Of a stretch of 64,000 nucleotides of DNA, positions 17,122 through 27,500 are shown piece after piece. Below the pieces are notes generated by a model that was not told where the DNA came from, made no database searches, and saw nothing but the letters and a program-made list of their open reading frames with translations. Source of the DNA: Bacteroidales bacterium (GTDB lineage Bacteria; Bacteroidota; Bacteroidia; Bacteroidales; P3); NCBI GenBank assembly GCA_024681475.1, contig JAILAT010000001.1, positions 62,001 through 126,000 of the forward strand. Reading direction: 5' to 3'. The first letter of the stretch is position 1; the number at the start of each line of letters is the position of its first letter. A program made the position numbers and the translations under genes.

Positions 17122-18594
17122 TCAATAGCTACGTGCGAAGATGACGCGGCGGTGGCTGGGACGACCGCTGTAGATGCACTTGCCCTCCTCTTCGGGGGCG
17201 TCGAAGGGGATGCAGCGGATTGTGGCCTTGGTCTCCTCCTTGATGCGCTCCTCGGTCTCGACGGTGCCATCCCAATGGCACAGCAGGAAGCCGTTTTTCT
17301 CAATCTCGACCTTGAAGTCCTCCCAGGTGTCGACCTTACGGGTGCGGCCGATGCGGAAATCGAGAGCGCGCTGGTAGATGCTATGCTGGATATCAACAAG
17401 CAGATTGTCAACGTATTCGACGATACCGTCGAGGGGACGGGTCTCCTTTTCGAGCGTGTTGCGGCGGCACACCTCGCAGGTGCCGTTCTCCAAGTCGCGG
17501 GGACCGAAGGCGAGACGCACGGGGACACCCTTGAACTCATACTCGGTGAATTTCCAGCCGGGCTTGTATTCGGGACGGTTGTCGTATTTGACACTGATGC
17601 CTTTGGCGCGCAGCGCGTCGATAACGGGCTGCACCTTGGTGTCGATTTCGGCCATTTGCTCGGCATTCTTGCAGATGGGGACGATGGCCACCTGGATGGG
17701 TGCCAGCTTGGGCGGCAGCACAAGGCCGTTGTCGTCGCTGTGGGTCATGATGAGGGCACCCATGAGTCGTGTGGAGACACCCCACGAAGTGGCCCAGACA
17801 TACTCCAGCTTGTTCTCCTTGTTGAGGAACTGCACCTCGAAAGCCTTGGCGAAATTCTGGCCCAGGAAATGCGATGTGCCAGCCTGCAACGCCTTGCCAT
17901 CCTGCATCATAGCCTCGATGCAGTAGGTATCGAGGGCACCGGCGAAGCGCTCGTTGGGCGATTTGACACCCTTGATGACGGGCACCGCCATGTAGTTGTT
18001 GGCGAAATCGGCGTAGACCTCGAGCATACGCTCTGCCTCGGCCACAGCCTCTTCGCGCGTGGCGTGGGCGGTGTGGCCTTCCTGCCACAGAAACTCTGCG
18101 GTGCGGAGGAACATACGCGTGCGCATCTCCCAGCGCACCACGTTGGCCCACTGGTTGCACAAGATGGGCAGGTCTCGATACGACTTGATCCAGTTCTTAT
18201 AGGTGCTCCAAATGATGGTCTCGGAGGTGGGTCGCACGATGAGTTCTTCCTCGAGGCGTGCCTCGGGGTCGACAACGACGCCGGTGCCTTCCTCGTTGGT
18301 TTTCAGACGATAGTGGGTCACCACAGCACACTCTTTGGCGAAGCCTTTCACGTGGTCGGCCTCACGGCTGAGAAACGACTTGGGTATGAAAAGGGGAAAA
18401 TAGGCATTGACATGGCCTGTGGCCTTGAACATGGAGTCGAGCGTGGCCTGCATCCTCTCCCAGATGGCATAGCCGTAGGGCTTGATTACCATGCATCCGC
18501 GCACAGCTGAGTTCTCCGCGAGGTCGGCGCGCACGACGAGCTCGTTGTACCATTCGGAAAAGTTCTCACTTCTTTTTACAAAATCTTTTGCCAT
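17122..18594 (-). CDS. proS: prolyl-tRNA synthetase (short archaeal/eukaryotic type)
   Basis: A 490-residue class II synthetase of the short type, without the editing insertion of E. coli ProRS and with the C-terminal extension seen in archaeal-type enzymes. [12 protein letters not shown] and the motif-2 region [13 protein letters not shown] form the active site that binds proline, ATP and tRNA. The protein ends in a typical aromatic C-terminus (VIFARSY). This type is standard in Bacteroidota. The start ATG ([10 protein letters not shown]) is divergent from the next gene across 167 bp. Confidence 0.96.
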   Translation of the reverse strand: MAKDFVKRSENFSEWYNELVVRADLAENSAVRGCMVIKPYGYAIWERMQATLDSMFKATGHVNAYFPLFIPKSFLSREADHVKGFAKECAVVTHYRLKTNEEGTGVVVDPEARLEEELIVRPTSETIIWSTYKNWIKSYRDLPILCNQWANVVRWEMRTRMFLRTAEFLWQEGHTAHATREEAVAEAERMLEVYADFANNYMAVPVIKGVKSPNERFAGALDTYCIEAMMQDGKALQAGTSHFLGQNFAKAFEVQFLNKENKLEYVWATSWGVSTRLMGALIMTHSDDNGLVLPPKLAPIQVAIVPICKNAEQMAEIDTKVQPVIDALRAKGISVKYDNRPEYKPGWKFTEYEFKGVPVRLAFGPRDLENGTCEVCRRNTLEKETRPLDGIVEYVDNLLVDIQHSIYQRALDFRIGRTRKVDTWEDFKVEIEKNGFLLCHWDGTVETEERIKEETKATIRCIPFDAPEEEGKCIYSGRPSHRRVIFARSY

Positions 18595-18671
18595 AGCGGA
18601 AAAATTGATTTTTTACTGATGGGTGTTAATATTTTTTTTAATGTAATTCGTTATATATAATAATTTTTGCG

Positions 18672-18679
18672 TATCTTTG
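18672..18679 (+). promoter_or_regulatory. candidate promoter (-7 element TATCTTTG)
   Basis: TATCTTTG matches TAnnTTTG; TTCG at 18647-18650 is a weak -33 candidate 21 bp upstream. A second -7-like element, TATTTTTG, lies at 18711-18718. Either could drive the downstream gene at 18762. Confidence 0.45.
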
Positions 18680-18761
18680 CAATTTGGAATTGAAAATGCA
18701 AAATTACGTTTATTTTTGGAATTTAAGAAAATATTATCATAACAAATAAAATAGTAGTGAT

Positions 18762-19964
18762 ATGAAAAAATTAATAGACAGAATGTTATGTGTGGCAATT
18801 TTAGTTGCATGCTGCACGGGAAGCCTGTCGGCCCAGACCTCCGATGAGGGCGAAAACTACTATTCCAACCCGAAAAAAGGAATAAAAGCACAGGCTCCGA
18901 AGCGCTATGTCGACAACAGCATTGAGCAAAAAAGTGACGATCTCATCGTCGAACTGACCGGTGAAAACATGGTGCCCGACAGCTCCGTGGCCGACTCGAC
19001 GAAAGGATTCGAACCTGCCTATTATTACGACTATGCCTACACGGCGCGCATCAACCGCTTCCACCGTGGCATGCACTGGGGCTATTATGATGATTTCTAT
19101 ACCGATATCTTCTGGTATACCGGCATGCCATACTTCTGGGGCACAAGCATATACTATGGCTGGAATCCCTGGCTCTACAGCTGGGGCTCTTTCTACCCCT
19201 ACTACGGCTGGTATTACTACGACTGGTGGTATGATCCGTGGTTTTCGCCCTGGTATGGCGGAATGTGGTACTATCCGTGCCATTACTACGGCTACGGCAG
19301 CGCCTGGTATGGCGACTATGCCCACAACAGCTACGTCGGTCCCTACGGCTATATGGGCAACACAGGACGTGGTGCCTACTACCCCACCTCGCGCAACAGC
19401 GGTGGCAAGGCATTGAGTGGCAGGACGCAACCCACGCTGGGCAGCAGCACAGTGCGACGTGGCGGCGTGGACATCAACGGCGGCGGCCGTGGCACGATGG
19501 GCCATGTGAGCGGCGTGCAGGCTGCAGGTCGTGGCGCTAGCAGCGGACGCACCTCCACGGCTTCGACAGGAAGCAGCACACGCTCCGGAGGATACGACAA
19601 GCCCGCTTCAGTGGCTCAAAACCATGGCGCTCAGACTTATGGCCGCACCAGCAACGGCAGCCAGCAGAACTACGGCAACAGCGGACGCAGCACCTCGTAC
19701 AGCAATAGCAGTGTAAGCACCACCTCGCGCGGCGGCAACAACAACACAAGCTATCGCCAGTCGAACAGCAGCCGCTACAGCAACTCCGACAGCTATCGCA
19801 GCACCAGCAACACTTCGCGCAGCAGCTACAATAGCAACAGCAGCAGTCGCAGCAGCATAGGCAGCAGCTCGTCGCATAGCAGTGGCGGTGGCTTCAGCGG
19901 AAGCCGCAGCAGTGGCGGCGGTAGCCATAGCAGTGGAGGAGGCAGCCATAGCAGCCGCAGATAG
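18762..19964 (+). CDS. secreted aromatic-rich / serine-glycine-rich low-complexity protein
   Basis: A 400-residue protein with a signal peptide ending near SLSAQ (about residue 25). Residues about 85-200 are extraordinarily rich in Tyr, Trp and Gly (short motifs such as YYGWYYYDWW). Residues about 205-400 are dominated by Ser, Gly, Asn, Arg and Thr and finish in repeated SSGGGSHSS-like units. There is no sorting domain and no recognised catalytic motif. The composition suggests a surface or matrix protein, or an outer-membrane-associated protein with a disordered tail; this is inference. The strong codon regularity shows it is truly coding. Confidence 0.75.
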   Translation: MKKLIDRMLCVAILVACCTGSLSAQTSDEGENYYSNPKKGIKAQAPKRYVDNSIEQKSDDLIVELTGENMVPDSSVADSTKGFEPAYYYDYAYTARINRFHRGMHWGYYDDFYTDIFWYTGMPYFWGTSIYYGWNPWLYSWGSFYPYYGWYYYDWWYDPWFSPWYGGMWYYPCHYYGYGSAWYGDYAHNSYVGPYGYMGNTGRGAYYPTSRNSGGKALSGRTQPTLGSSTVRRGGVDINGGGRGTMGHVSGVQAAGRGASSGRTSTASTGSSTRSGGYDKPASVAQNHGAQTYGRTSNGSQQNYGNSGRSTSYSNSSVSTTSRGGNNNTSYRQSNSSRYSNSDSYRSTSNTSRSSYNSNSSSRSSIGSSSSHSSGGGFSGSRSSGGGSHSSGGGSHSSRR

Positions 19965-20005
19965 CATTCATTTTCAACATAATAATTCTCAGCAATCAGG
20001 ATAAC

Positions 20006-21235
20006 ATGAAAAAACAAGTGATAGTGTTGGCGCTGTGCGCAATGTTGCCCCTGACGGCGCTATGCCAGTCCAAGCAGAAGCACACCCAAGCCAGCAGCGA
20101 GCGGATGACCGAAATGTCCATACGTGGCGAGTGGATTGACCAACCCAGCGACAGCCCTAAATACCAGAGCGACAACGGCCATGAAACCCAAAAGATGGCA
20201 CAGCCCAAAGCCAAACGTGCGAAAAACGTCATCATCATCATCGGCGACGGCATGGGCACGGCACAAGTCTACTCCTCGATAGTAGCACAGCGCGGCAAAT
20301 CCAACTTCCTGCGTTTCCCCTTCTCAGGGTTCTCGCGCACCTACTCGAACAACAAATACACCACCGACTCGGGCGCCGGCGGCACGGCCATCGTCGGAGG
20401 CAAGAAGACCAACAACAAATTCGTCGGCATGGCTGCCGACAGCACCGACATACTCTCGTTCCTGGAACTGGCACATGCCCAAGGCATGGCCACAGGCTTT
20501 GTGGTGACCTGCAGCGTCCTCGACGCCACGCCGGCAAGCACCTACGGGACAGTGCCTTACCGCAAAATGTTCGACACACTGAGCGACCAGTTTTCGCATA
20601 TCCCCTTCGAGGTGATGATTGGCGGCGGCCTGCATGAGTTCCTGCCCGAGAACCGCAAGGACGGCAAGCACCCGCTCGACACGCTGGTGCAACGCGGCTA
20701 CGAAGTGGCCTACTCCCTCGACGCGCTGCGCAAAGCGCAGAGCAACAAGCTGGTAGCCTTGGTCAGCGAACCTTTCTACACGGAGCGTGCCTCGGTGCGC
20801 GGACCCCTGCTGCAGGTGGGCGTGGAGAAAGCGCTGAACATCCTGACGCAGAACAAAGAAGGCTTCGCCATGATGATCGAAGGCTCGCAGATAGACTGGG
20901 CATGCCACAACAACGATGCCGAGCACATGGCCGAGGAGATGGCCGACTTCGAAAAGATGCTGCAGATAGTGCTCGACTTCGCCGAGCGCGACGGCAACAC
21001 GCTGGTTGTCGTCACCGCCGACCATGAGACCGGCGGCCTGGTGCTGCTGAGCGGCGACATCGAGAAAGGTACCAACGAATGCAAATACATGACCGGCGAC
21101 CACTCCGGTGTGATGGTGCCCGTCTTCGCCTACGGCCCTGGCGCCGAGCAATTCTCAGGAATACAGAACAACACGGAAATATTCGCCAAATTGTTCAAAG
21201 CCATGGGCAAGACAATGCCCGCCACCAAGAAATAA
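20006..21235 (+). CDS. phoA: alkaline phosphatase (PhoA family)
   Basis: A 409-residue periplasmic alkaline phosphatase with a signal peptide (to about residue 21). The family's metal and catalytic residues are present: Asp in IIIGDGMG, the nucleophile Ser in TDSGAGGTA, Glu/Asp/His in EGSQIDWACH, Asp-His in TADHETGG, and the last His in GDHSG. It hydrolyses phosphate monoesters using two Zn and one Mg. It follows the low-complexity gene by 41 bp and precedes a barrel-like gene by 20 bp. I saw no Pho-box-like element. Confidence 0.94.
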   Translation: MKKQVIVLALCAMLPLTALCQSKQKHTQASSERMTEMSIRGEWIDQPSDSPKYQSDNGHETQKMAQPKAKRAKNVIIIIGDGMGTAQVYSSIVAQRGKSNFLRFPFSGFSRTYSNNKYTTDSGAGGTAIVGGKKTNNKFVGMAADSTDILSFLELAHAQGMATGFVVTCSVLDATPASTYGTVPYRKMFDTLSDQFSHIPFEVMIGGGLHEFLPENRKDGKHPLDTLVQRGYEVAYSLDALRKAQSNKLVALVSEPFYTERASVRGPLLQVGVEKALNILTQNKEGFAMMIEGSQIDWACHNNDAEHMAEEMADFEKMLQIVLDFAERDGNTLVVVTADHETGGLVLLSGDIEKGTNECKYMTGDHSGVMVPVFAYGPGAEQFSGIQNNTEIFAKLFKAMGKTMPATKK

Positions 21236-21255
21236 GTAAAGTGACTTTCAAGACC

Positions 21256-22059
21256 ATGAAGAGAAACATCCTGCTTATCATCATAGCGCTGGGCATGGCC
21301 CTGCCTGCCACGGCACAGATGAAGTTTACACAAGACACGCTGAAGTGTCCGCTGGTGGGCTTCAACTTCGGCACCGTGTTCCCCTCGGCCAAACTGTCGA
21401 GCGACGGGGGCATGTATGACCTGTACAAAGCGCCATACCTGAACTTCGGCCTCGACTTCGGATACAAATTCAAGAGCAACTGGATGGTGGAACTCGACGG
21501 CAACCTCATGTTCGGCAGCGACAACCTGAAAAACCGTGAGGCCCGCATGGGCGACCTCTACACCAACGACCACACGCCTATCATCATCGGCACCAACGGC
21601 ACCGACGCCGAGGTGACATGCCACAACCGTGCACTGATGCTGCGCGTAGGCGGAGGACGCATCTTCAAGGTGAACTCCCGCAACCCCAACTCGGGCATCG
21701 TGGGACGCGCCTACGTGGGATTGCTGCAGCAGAAGACCATCTTCGCCAAGAACGCGGTCAATGCCCCTCAGATCGACGGCGACTACTCACGACTGTATGA
21801 CCACAAACGCCGCGGACTGATGCTGACCGAGAGCGTCGGCTACTGGTTCATGAGCAACAAAGCCAACCTGGTGAACCTCTATGTGGCCTTCGAAGTGACA
21901 GAATGCTGGACCAGCCCCACCCGCAACTACGAGATTGACTACCTGATGGGGCTGCAGGGCAAAGACGAGAACAGCTACTTCGACCTGCTGTACACTTTGA
22001 AAGTGTGCTGGATGTTCCCCCTGAAAGGCAAAACAGCCTACGACCTTTACTACTATTAA
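21256..22059 (+). CDS. probable outer-membrane beta-barrel protein, unknown function
   Basis: The track ORF begins inside phoA at 21079, but the real start is the ATG at 21256, which gives a clear signal peptide (MKRNILLIIIALGMALPATAQ) and a 267-residue protein. The mature part alternates Gly, aromatic and polar residues in short strands (LNFGLDFGYKF; LMLRVGGGRIF) typical of small outer-membrane barrels. It has no recognised enzymatic motif. A GTG at 21241 is an alternative start. It could be co-transcribed with phoA. Confidence 0.75.
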   Translation: MKRNILLIIIALGMALPATAQMKFTQDTLKCPLVGFNFGTVFPSAKLSSDGGMYDLYKAPYLNFGLDFGYKFKSNWMVELDGNLMFGSDNLKNREARMGDLYTNDHTPIIIGTNGTDAEVTCHNRALMLRVGGGRIFKVNSRNPNSGIVGRAYVGLLQQKTIFAKNAVNAPQIDGDYSRLYDHKRRGLMLTESVGYWFMSNKANLVNLYVAFEVTECWTSPTRNYEIDYLMGLQGKDENSYFDLLYTLKVCWMFPLKGKTAYDLYYY

Positions 22060-22128
22060 CAGAACAATGCAATCGTCTGACCGGGAGGTCTGCGAATCAA
22101 AAACAAACAATCCAATAACCCACAAGAC

Positions 22129-23655
22129 GTGTTAGGCTCCGCGATTCATAAAAACATCTATTATGCGCTCATACTCCTATTAGGCGGCTTCATGATATGC
22201 ACGAAGGGGCTCTCGTCTGTGGCATGGGTGCTGCTGCTGGTCAACTGGGTTTTCGAAGGCCGATGGCGCGAGAAATGGACTATGATGAAACAGAGCCGTC
22301 TGCTTCAGGCCATCGTCGTGTTCTTTGTCTTCCATCTGATAGCGCTGCTCTGGAGCAGCAACGTGCAGCAGGGAGTCTCCATCATCTTTGACTTGCTGCC
22401 ATTCTTTGTCGTCTCACTCATCGTCCTCACCTCCCCTATCCCTCAAGGACGTGTAAGACAAATGATTATCTTTGCATACGTCGGCACCGTTTTTGTGGTT
22501 TCCATCATCGGACTGGTGCGGTGGCTAACTATCCCCGACCTGCCACACCGCGAGATAGTGCCCTACATATCACACATTCGCTATTCGCTAAACTGCTGCA
22601 TGGCCATCTTCATTGTCTGCGCAACAATGCTCCGTGGCGGCAAGGCAATGCGATGGCTGGGCGTCGGAATCATGTCGTGGATGGTTTTCACGCTGGTCGT
22701 GCTTAACTCATACACCGGTTTGGCCGTCCTGCTGTGCGTGTCGCCTGTGGCCATCATCCATAGCCGCCGCTACAAGTTGCTCGCCATCTGGGGTACCATT
22801 GCCTGCACCCTCGCGTTGATAGTGTTTGCGGGATGCTGGTCCTACTACCATCTCTCGCCCCTGGCCCGGGAGCCCCTGAAGGCCACCACCCTCAACGGCC
22901 ATCCCTATACCCACCAACAGGATGGGATGATTGAGAACGGCAACTACGTGAACAACTATATCTGCTCCGAGGAGCTTCATTCCGAATGGTTGAGCCGTAC
23001 AGGTACCGAGGTGGAAAGCCTCAGCCCCTCCGGATACCCCATAGAGAAAGTGCTGATACGCTACCTCAACGCATTAAGTCTCACCAAAGACAGTGCTGGA
23101 GTTGCCGCCCTCAGCGACGCGCAGGTGGAAGAGATTCAGCGCGGCATAGAAAACCCGGTCTACCTCCATGGCCCGCAGGCGCGGAAGATGCTCTACGTGC
23201 TTCTCTTCGAATACGAGAACTACCGCTGTTTCAATGCTGTGGACGGCTTCTCGATGCTGCAGCGGTTTGAATTGTGGAAATGCGCCGGCAAGGTGTTTAT
23301 GGACCATTTCTGGTTCGGGACAGGCACTGGCGACATGATGGAGCAAATGCACCGCCAACATATCTCCGACAACTCGCCCCTGCTCAATCGAAACCTTACA
23401 CCCCACAACGAATACCTTACCATACTGGTGATGTTCGGCGCTGTGGGTTTCCTGATCATACTGGCGATGTTCCTACGTGCAATGCTGCCTAGTCGCGGCA
23501 CGTTGCGGCCATCCACACTGATGGTGGTGTGGGCAGCGACAGTGCTGCTGTCGTGCCTCACCGAGAACACCCCCAACACTCTCATCGGAGGACTCTTCTG
23601 CTCATGGTTCCTGATATTCAGGAATGACAACATAAATAAGGAATTGACATCGTGA
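22129..23655 (+). CDS. O-antigen ligase / polymerase-like membrane protein
   Basis: A 508-residue polytopic membrane protein starting at GTG. It has about ten to twelve hydrophobic segments and a large periplasmic loop at about residues 250-420. Near the end of this loop is the pattern HNEYLTILVMFGAVGFLIILAM, typical of Wzy_C/WaaL proteins (a conserved His-Asn-Glu-Tyr before a membrane helix). Such proteins join or polymerise lipid-linked glycans in the periplasm. The gene is just upstream of two Stealth transferase genes, consistent with a surface-glycan role. Substrate unknown. Confidence 0.85.
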   Translation: MLGSAIHKNIYYALILLLGGFMICTKGLSSVAWVLLLVNWVFEGRWREKWTMMKQSRLLQAIVVFFVFHLIALLWSSNVQQGVSIIFDLLPFFVVSLIVLTSPIPQGRVRQMIIFAYVGTVFVVSIIGLVRWLTIPDLPHREIVPYISHIRYSLNCCMAIFIVCATMLRGGKAMRWLGVGIMSWMVFTLVVLNSYTGLAVLLCVSPVAIIHSRRYKLLAIWGTIACTLALIVFAGCWSYYHLSPLAREPLKATTLNGHPYTHQQDGMIENGNYVNNYICSEELHSEWLSRTGTEVESLSPSGYPIEKVLIRYLNALSLTKDSAGVAALSDAQVEEIQRGIENPVYLHGPQARKMLYVLLFEYENYRCFNAVDGFSMLQRFELWKCAGKVFMDHFWFGTGTGDMMEQMHRQHISDNSPLLNRNLTPHNEYLTILVMFGAVGFLIILAMFLRAMLPSRGTLRPSTLMVVWAATVLLSCLTENTPNTLIGGLFCSWFLIFRNDNINKELTS

Positions 23656-23662
23656 CAACCAG

Positions 23663-24541
23663 ATGGACGCAATAATAACATATGTCAACGGGCTGGACCC
23701 CGAATGGCAAGCCAATTACCGGCAATTTGCCCCCTCGACAGACAAGCTCAAACGTTTTCGAGACTGGGGCACGCTGCCCTATCTGCTACGCGGCATCGAG
23801 GCCAATATGCCTTTCGTGGAGAACATCTTTCTGGTGGTAGCCCGCGAGAGCCAAGTGCCACAATGGGTCGACCGTAGCAGGCTGAACATCGTGCTGCACA
23901 GCGACATCATCCCGCAGAACCTGCTGCCCGTGTTCAACAGCTGCACCATCGAGATGTTCCTGCACCGCACGCCCCGTTTGGCCGAAGAGTTCATCTACTT
24001 CAACGACGATATGTTTCCCCTCGCTCCCAGCAGCGCCGCGGACTTTTTCCCTGGCGGCAAGCCCTCCATCGGCATGTCGCGCCATCTCTTTGCCGGCAAC
24101 CTCTACAAGCAGCAATGCCGCACCTCCGACCGTATGGCCCGCAAAGCACTGGGGCTCAATCCGTCACTTCTTTTCTTGCGCCCGCAGCACATCTGCTCGC
24201 CCATGCTGAAATCACAATGCGAAGAGGCATACCAGAAGCTCGAAGCCGACATACTCGCCACCGCTTCGCCCCTCCGCACCGCCACGAACCCCAACCAGTA
24301 TCTTTTTCTGGACTATATGTACCACAAAGGACTGCTGACAGCGCGCAGACTGTCAAACAAACACATCTCGCAAGGCGTGTGGTCCGCAGAAAAGATTGCC
24401 CACTACATTGAGCATCCCCAGACCACACTCGCCTGCATCAACGACGTCGAAATGTCCGACGAACATTACAACGCCATGAAGCAAGCAATCCTCAACGCCT
24501 TCCAAAAAAAGTATCCCAACAAATCACAATACGAGCTATGA
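23663..24541 (+). CDS. Stealth family sugar-phosphate transferase
   Basis: A 292-residue Stealth protein; the family transfers hexose-1-phosphates to make phosphodiester-linked glycans. Conserved region 1 is present but altered (ITYVNGLDPEW instead of ITWVDGSDPxW). Region 2 is clear: RDWGTLPYLLRGIE, VLHSDIIP, LPVFNSCTIEMFLHRTPRLAEEFIYFNDD. Later conserved segments include LFLDYMYH. No signal peptide, so cytoplasmic. Its stop overlaps the start of the next Stealth gene (ATGA), so the pair is translationally coupled. The Trp and Asp changes in region 1 may alter its specificity. Confidence 0.85.
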   Translation: MDAIITYVNGLDPEWQANYRQFAPSTDKLKRFRDWGTLPYLLRGIEANMPFVENIFLVVARESQVPQWVDRSRLNIVLHSDIIPQNLLPVFNSCTIEMFLHRTPRLAEEFIYFNDDMFPLAPSSAADFFPGGKPSIGMSRHLFAGNLYKQQCRTSDRMARKALGLNPSLLFLRPQHICSPMLKSQCEEAYQKLEADILATASPLRTATNPNQYLFLDYMYHKGLLTARRLSNKHISQGVWSAEKIAHYIEHPQTTLACINDVEMSDEHYNAMKQAILNAFQKKYPNKSQYEL

Positions 24542-27500
24542 GTTTCCCTATCGATGCAGTGATAACCTGGGTAGACGGGGCCGACCCCGCCCATGCCGCC
24601 AAGATGCGAAAGTATGGTGGCAAATTCACCTTTGTTGACGACGATGTCGCCGGTTCGACACGCTATGCCAACAATGGTGAGATTTATCGCTGTGTGGCCT
24701 CAATACGAAAATACGCTCCCTTCATCAGGACCATCTTCATCGTCACCGACAACCAGGATCCCCACATCCCGGAAGGCAACATTCCTGTCGTGGTCGTCGA
24801 CCACAAGGACATCTTCCGCGGTCACGAAGAGCATCTGCCCGTGTTCAACTCTGTCGCCATCGAAACCATGACATGGCGCATCCCTGGCCTCGCAGAGCAC
24901 TACATTGAATTCAACGACGACTTCATGCTCTGCGCTCCTGCCACAAGAGAGGACTTCTTCGACCCTGACGGAGTGCCGGTGTGCTACACCAAGGTGTACT
25001 CCATGACCTATGTATGGCTGACCCGGATGATGAAGTTCCATGAGCATGGCCATAAAAAAGTGACTTTCAAAGGTCTGACACGAAACGGAGCCCTCCTTGC
25101 CGGCGCCAAGATGCACATGCTCAAGCTCTATCATACCCCCAGGGCTCTCAACCGCACTTTCTTCGAGCAATGGTTCGAGAAACACCCCGAGCAGATGGAG
25201 CGTAACATCTCATGCCGTTTTCGCGACGCCAACCAGTTCTCACCCGAGGAGGTATACTATGTGAGAGCGTGGAAACAGAAGAAGATCATCATCCGCAGCG
25301 CCAAGAAGCACATGTTCTATTTTGAGCCCAAGCCCAAAAAGGACTATGTGACCCGCAAGCTGGAGGAGTTGAAATCGGGCAATTGGAAATTCTGCTGCTT
25401 CAACTCGCTGGACCATGCCTCCGAGCATGACAGAGAACGCCTGCTGGACTGGATGGACAAGAATGTCAAGATGATGCTCGTGCTACTGCTGGCAGTCTTT
25501 ACGCTGACAGGATGCTCGAACCAGAGAAAATTCCTCCAGGCCGATGAGCGCACGCTGAACCGAGTCAACTACAACATCGAGATGGCCGACAGCACCTTGC
25601 AGCCCACCAAGGAAATACGCGACGCCCTCTCCGATGTGAAGCGATACACCCGCCAGAGGCCCAACAGCCGTGTACTCGGCTTCGGCCCAAGGTTGACAAT
25701 GCATATCTATTGCATGTCATCACCCCACGACACCAATTTTTTTCAAAACTATCTGCGTCGGCAGGGGCAGGCCCCAGTGATATACGACCCCGCAGCAGCG
25801 GCGCAGACAGCACAACAGATTGAATGGCTGCTGCAAACCAAGGGCTGCTTCGGCTCGACGGTGACCTACGACACCACACATCGCCGCAAATACGACGCCG
25901 ATGTCACCTACCATATCCGCGCTGCACAACGCTACATCATCAACGATGTCAGTTTCCATGCCGAATCGCGTGAGGTCAACACCCTGCTACAGGAATGGCA
26001 AAACGAGAGCCTGTTGCGGGTGGGCGACTGGTACGACCAAGACAAACTGGCACAAGAGCGCAGCCGTATCATCGACAAGCTACGTGAGAGCGGATACTTC
26101 CTGGCCTCCACCGACCTGGTGAGCTATGCGGTGGATTCCGCCTTCGAGGACCACAAGCTGAGCATCAGGCTACAGCTGCGAAACCCCGTCGTCACCAACA
26201 GCGACGGGAGCAGCCAGGCGGTAGCGCTGCGCAAGTTCCACGTTGACAACATCTACATCTACCCCAACTCGTCGGCGGCGACCAGCGGTCAGGGGGCCAC
26301 TTTCGACACGACGATATGCACCACCAAATTCCGCAACTGGCACACAGACTACAAGTTCCTCACCAACCAGCCCATGACACTCAAGCCCAAGGTGATAGCG
26401 CGCTCGCTATTCATCTTCGAAGGGCAGACCTACCGTGCCAACAACGTGGAACGCACCTACAATTCGCTGCTGAGTCTACGCAACTTCAAGTATATCAACA
26501 TCGAATACACCCAATCGCCCAACAGCAACGACAGCGTACCGCTGCTGGATGCCAAAGTGCGTCTGCTAAACGCCAAGAAACAGCGCCTTTCGGCATCGGT
26601 GGAGCTGAACAACTCATCACCCTTCGGCTCAAACTCCGAAGGACTGTCGGGTGGAGACTTCGGCATCGAGACAAAAGTCAACTACCAGAACAAGAACCTC
26701 TTCGGCGGTGCAGAGATATTCTCTGCCGAGTGGTCGCTGCTGATGGAGCTGCCCAAGTTCATCTTTAAAGACAACGACCAGAACGACGGGTCGCTGCGCA
26801 ACAACGTGTCGAGTTTTGAGCACGGCATCGACCTGTCGCTGGACCTGCCGACATTCCTTTTCCCTTTCACAGGCGACATCATGTGGCAACGTATGCGCCC
26901 GCACACAATCTTCACACTGGGTGCCAACTATCAGTATCGCAGCTACTTCGAGCGTCTGTTGGTCAACACAGGATTCGGCTACAGCTGGTTCAGCAACCAG
27001 CGCAGCCACCAGTTGCTGCCATTGGAGCTCACCTATGTACGTTTCTTCAACATCGACGACGATTTTCTGGCGCGTCTGGGCAATCTCTCCGATGCGCGAC
27101 TCAAATATCAGTACAGCAACCACTTCATCATGGATGCCCGCTACGACTACGTCTACAACACGCAGCTTTACAACACCCGCAAAGACTTCAACTATGTGCA
27201 CCTGTCGGTGGAGAGCGCCGGCAACCTGCTGGGACTGGTCAGTGCGGCGACCGACGCCACCAAGGACAGCACCGGCACCTACCAGGTCTTCGGAGTGCCC
27301 TACTCACAATATGTGCGCTTCAATGCTGAATACAAACACTATTTCTACGTGGGCAAGAAGTCGACATTTGTGACAAGGGTGATGGCAGGTTTCGGCCTCC
27401 CCTATCTCAACTCATCGGTAATGCCCTACGAAAAAAGCTTTTACGGCGGCGGCCCCACTACCATACGCGCATGGCATCTGCGCTATCTGGGGCCCGGCAC

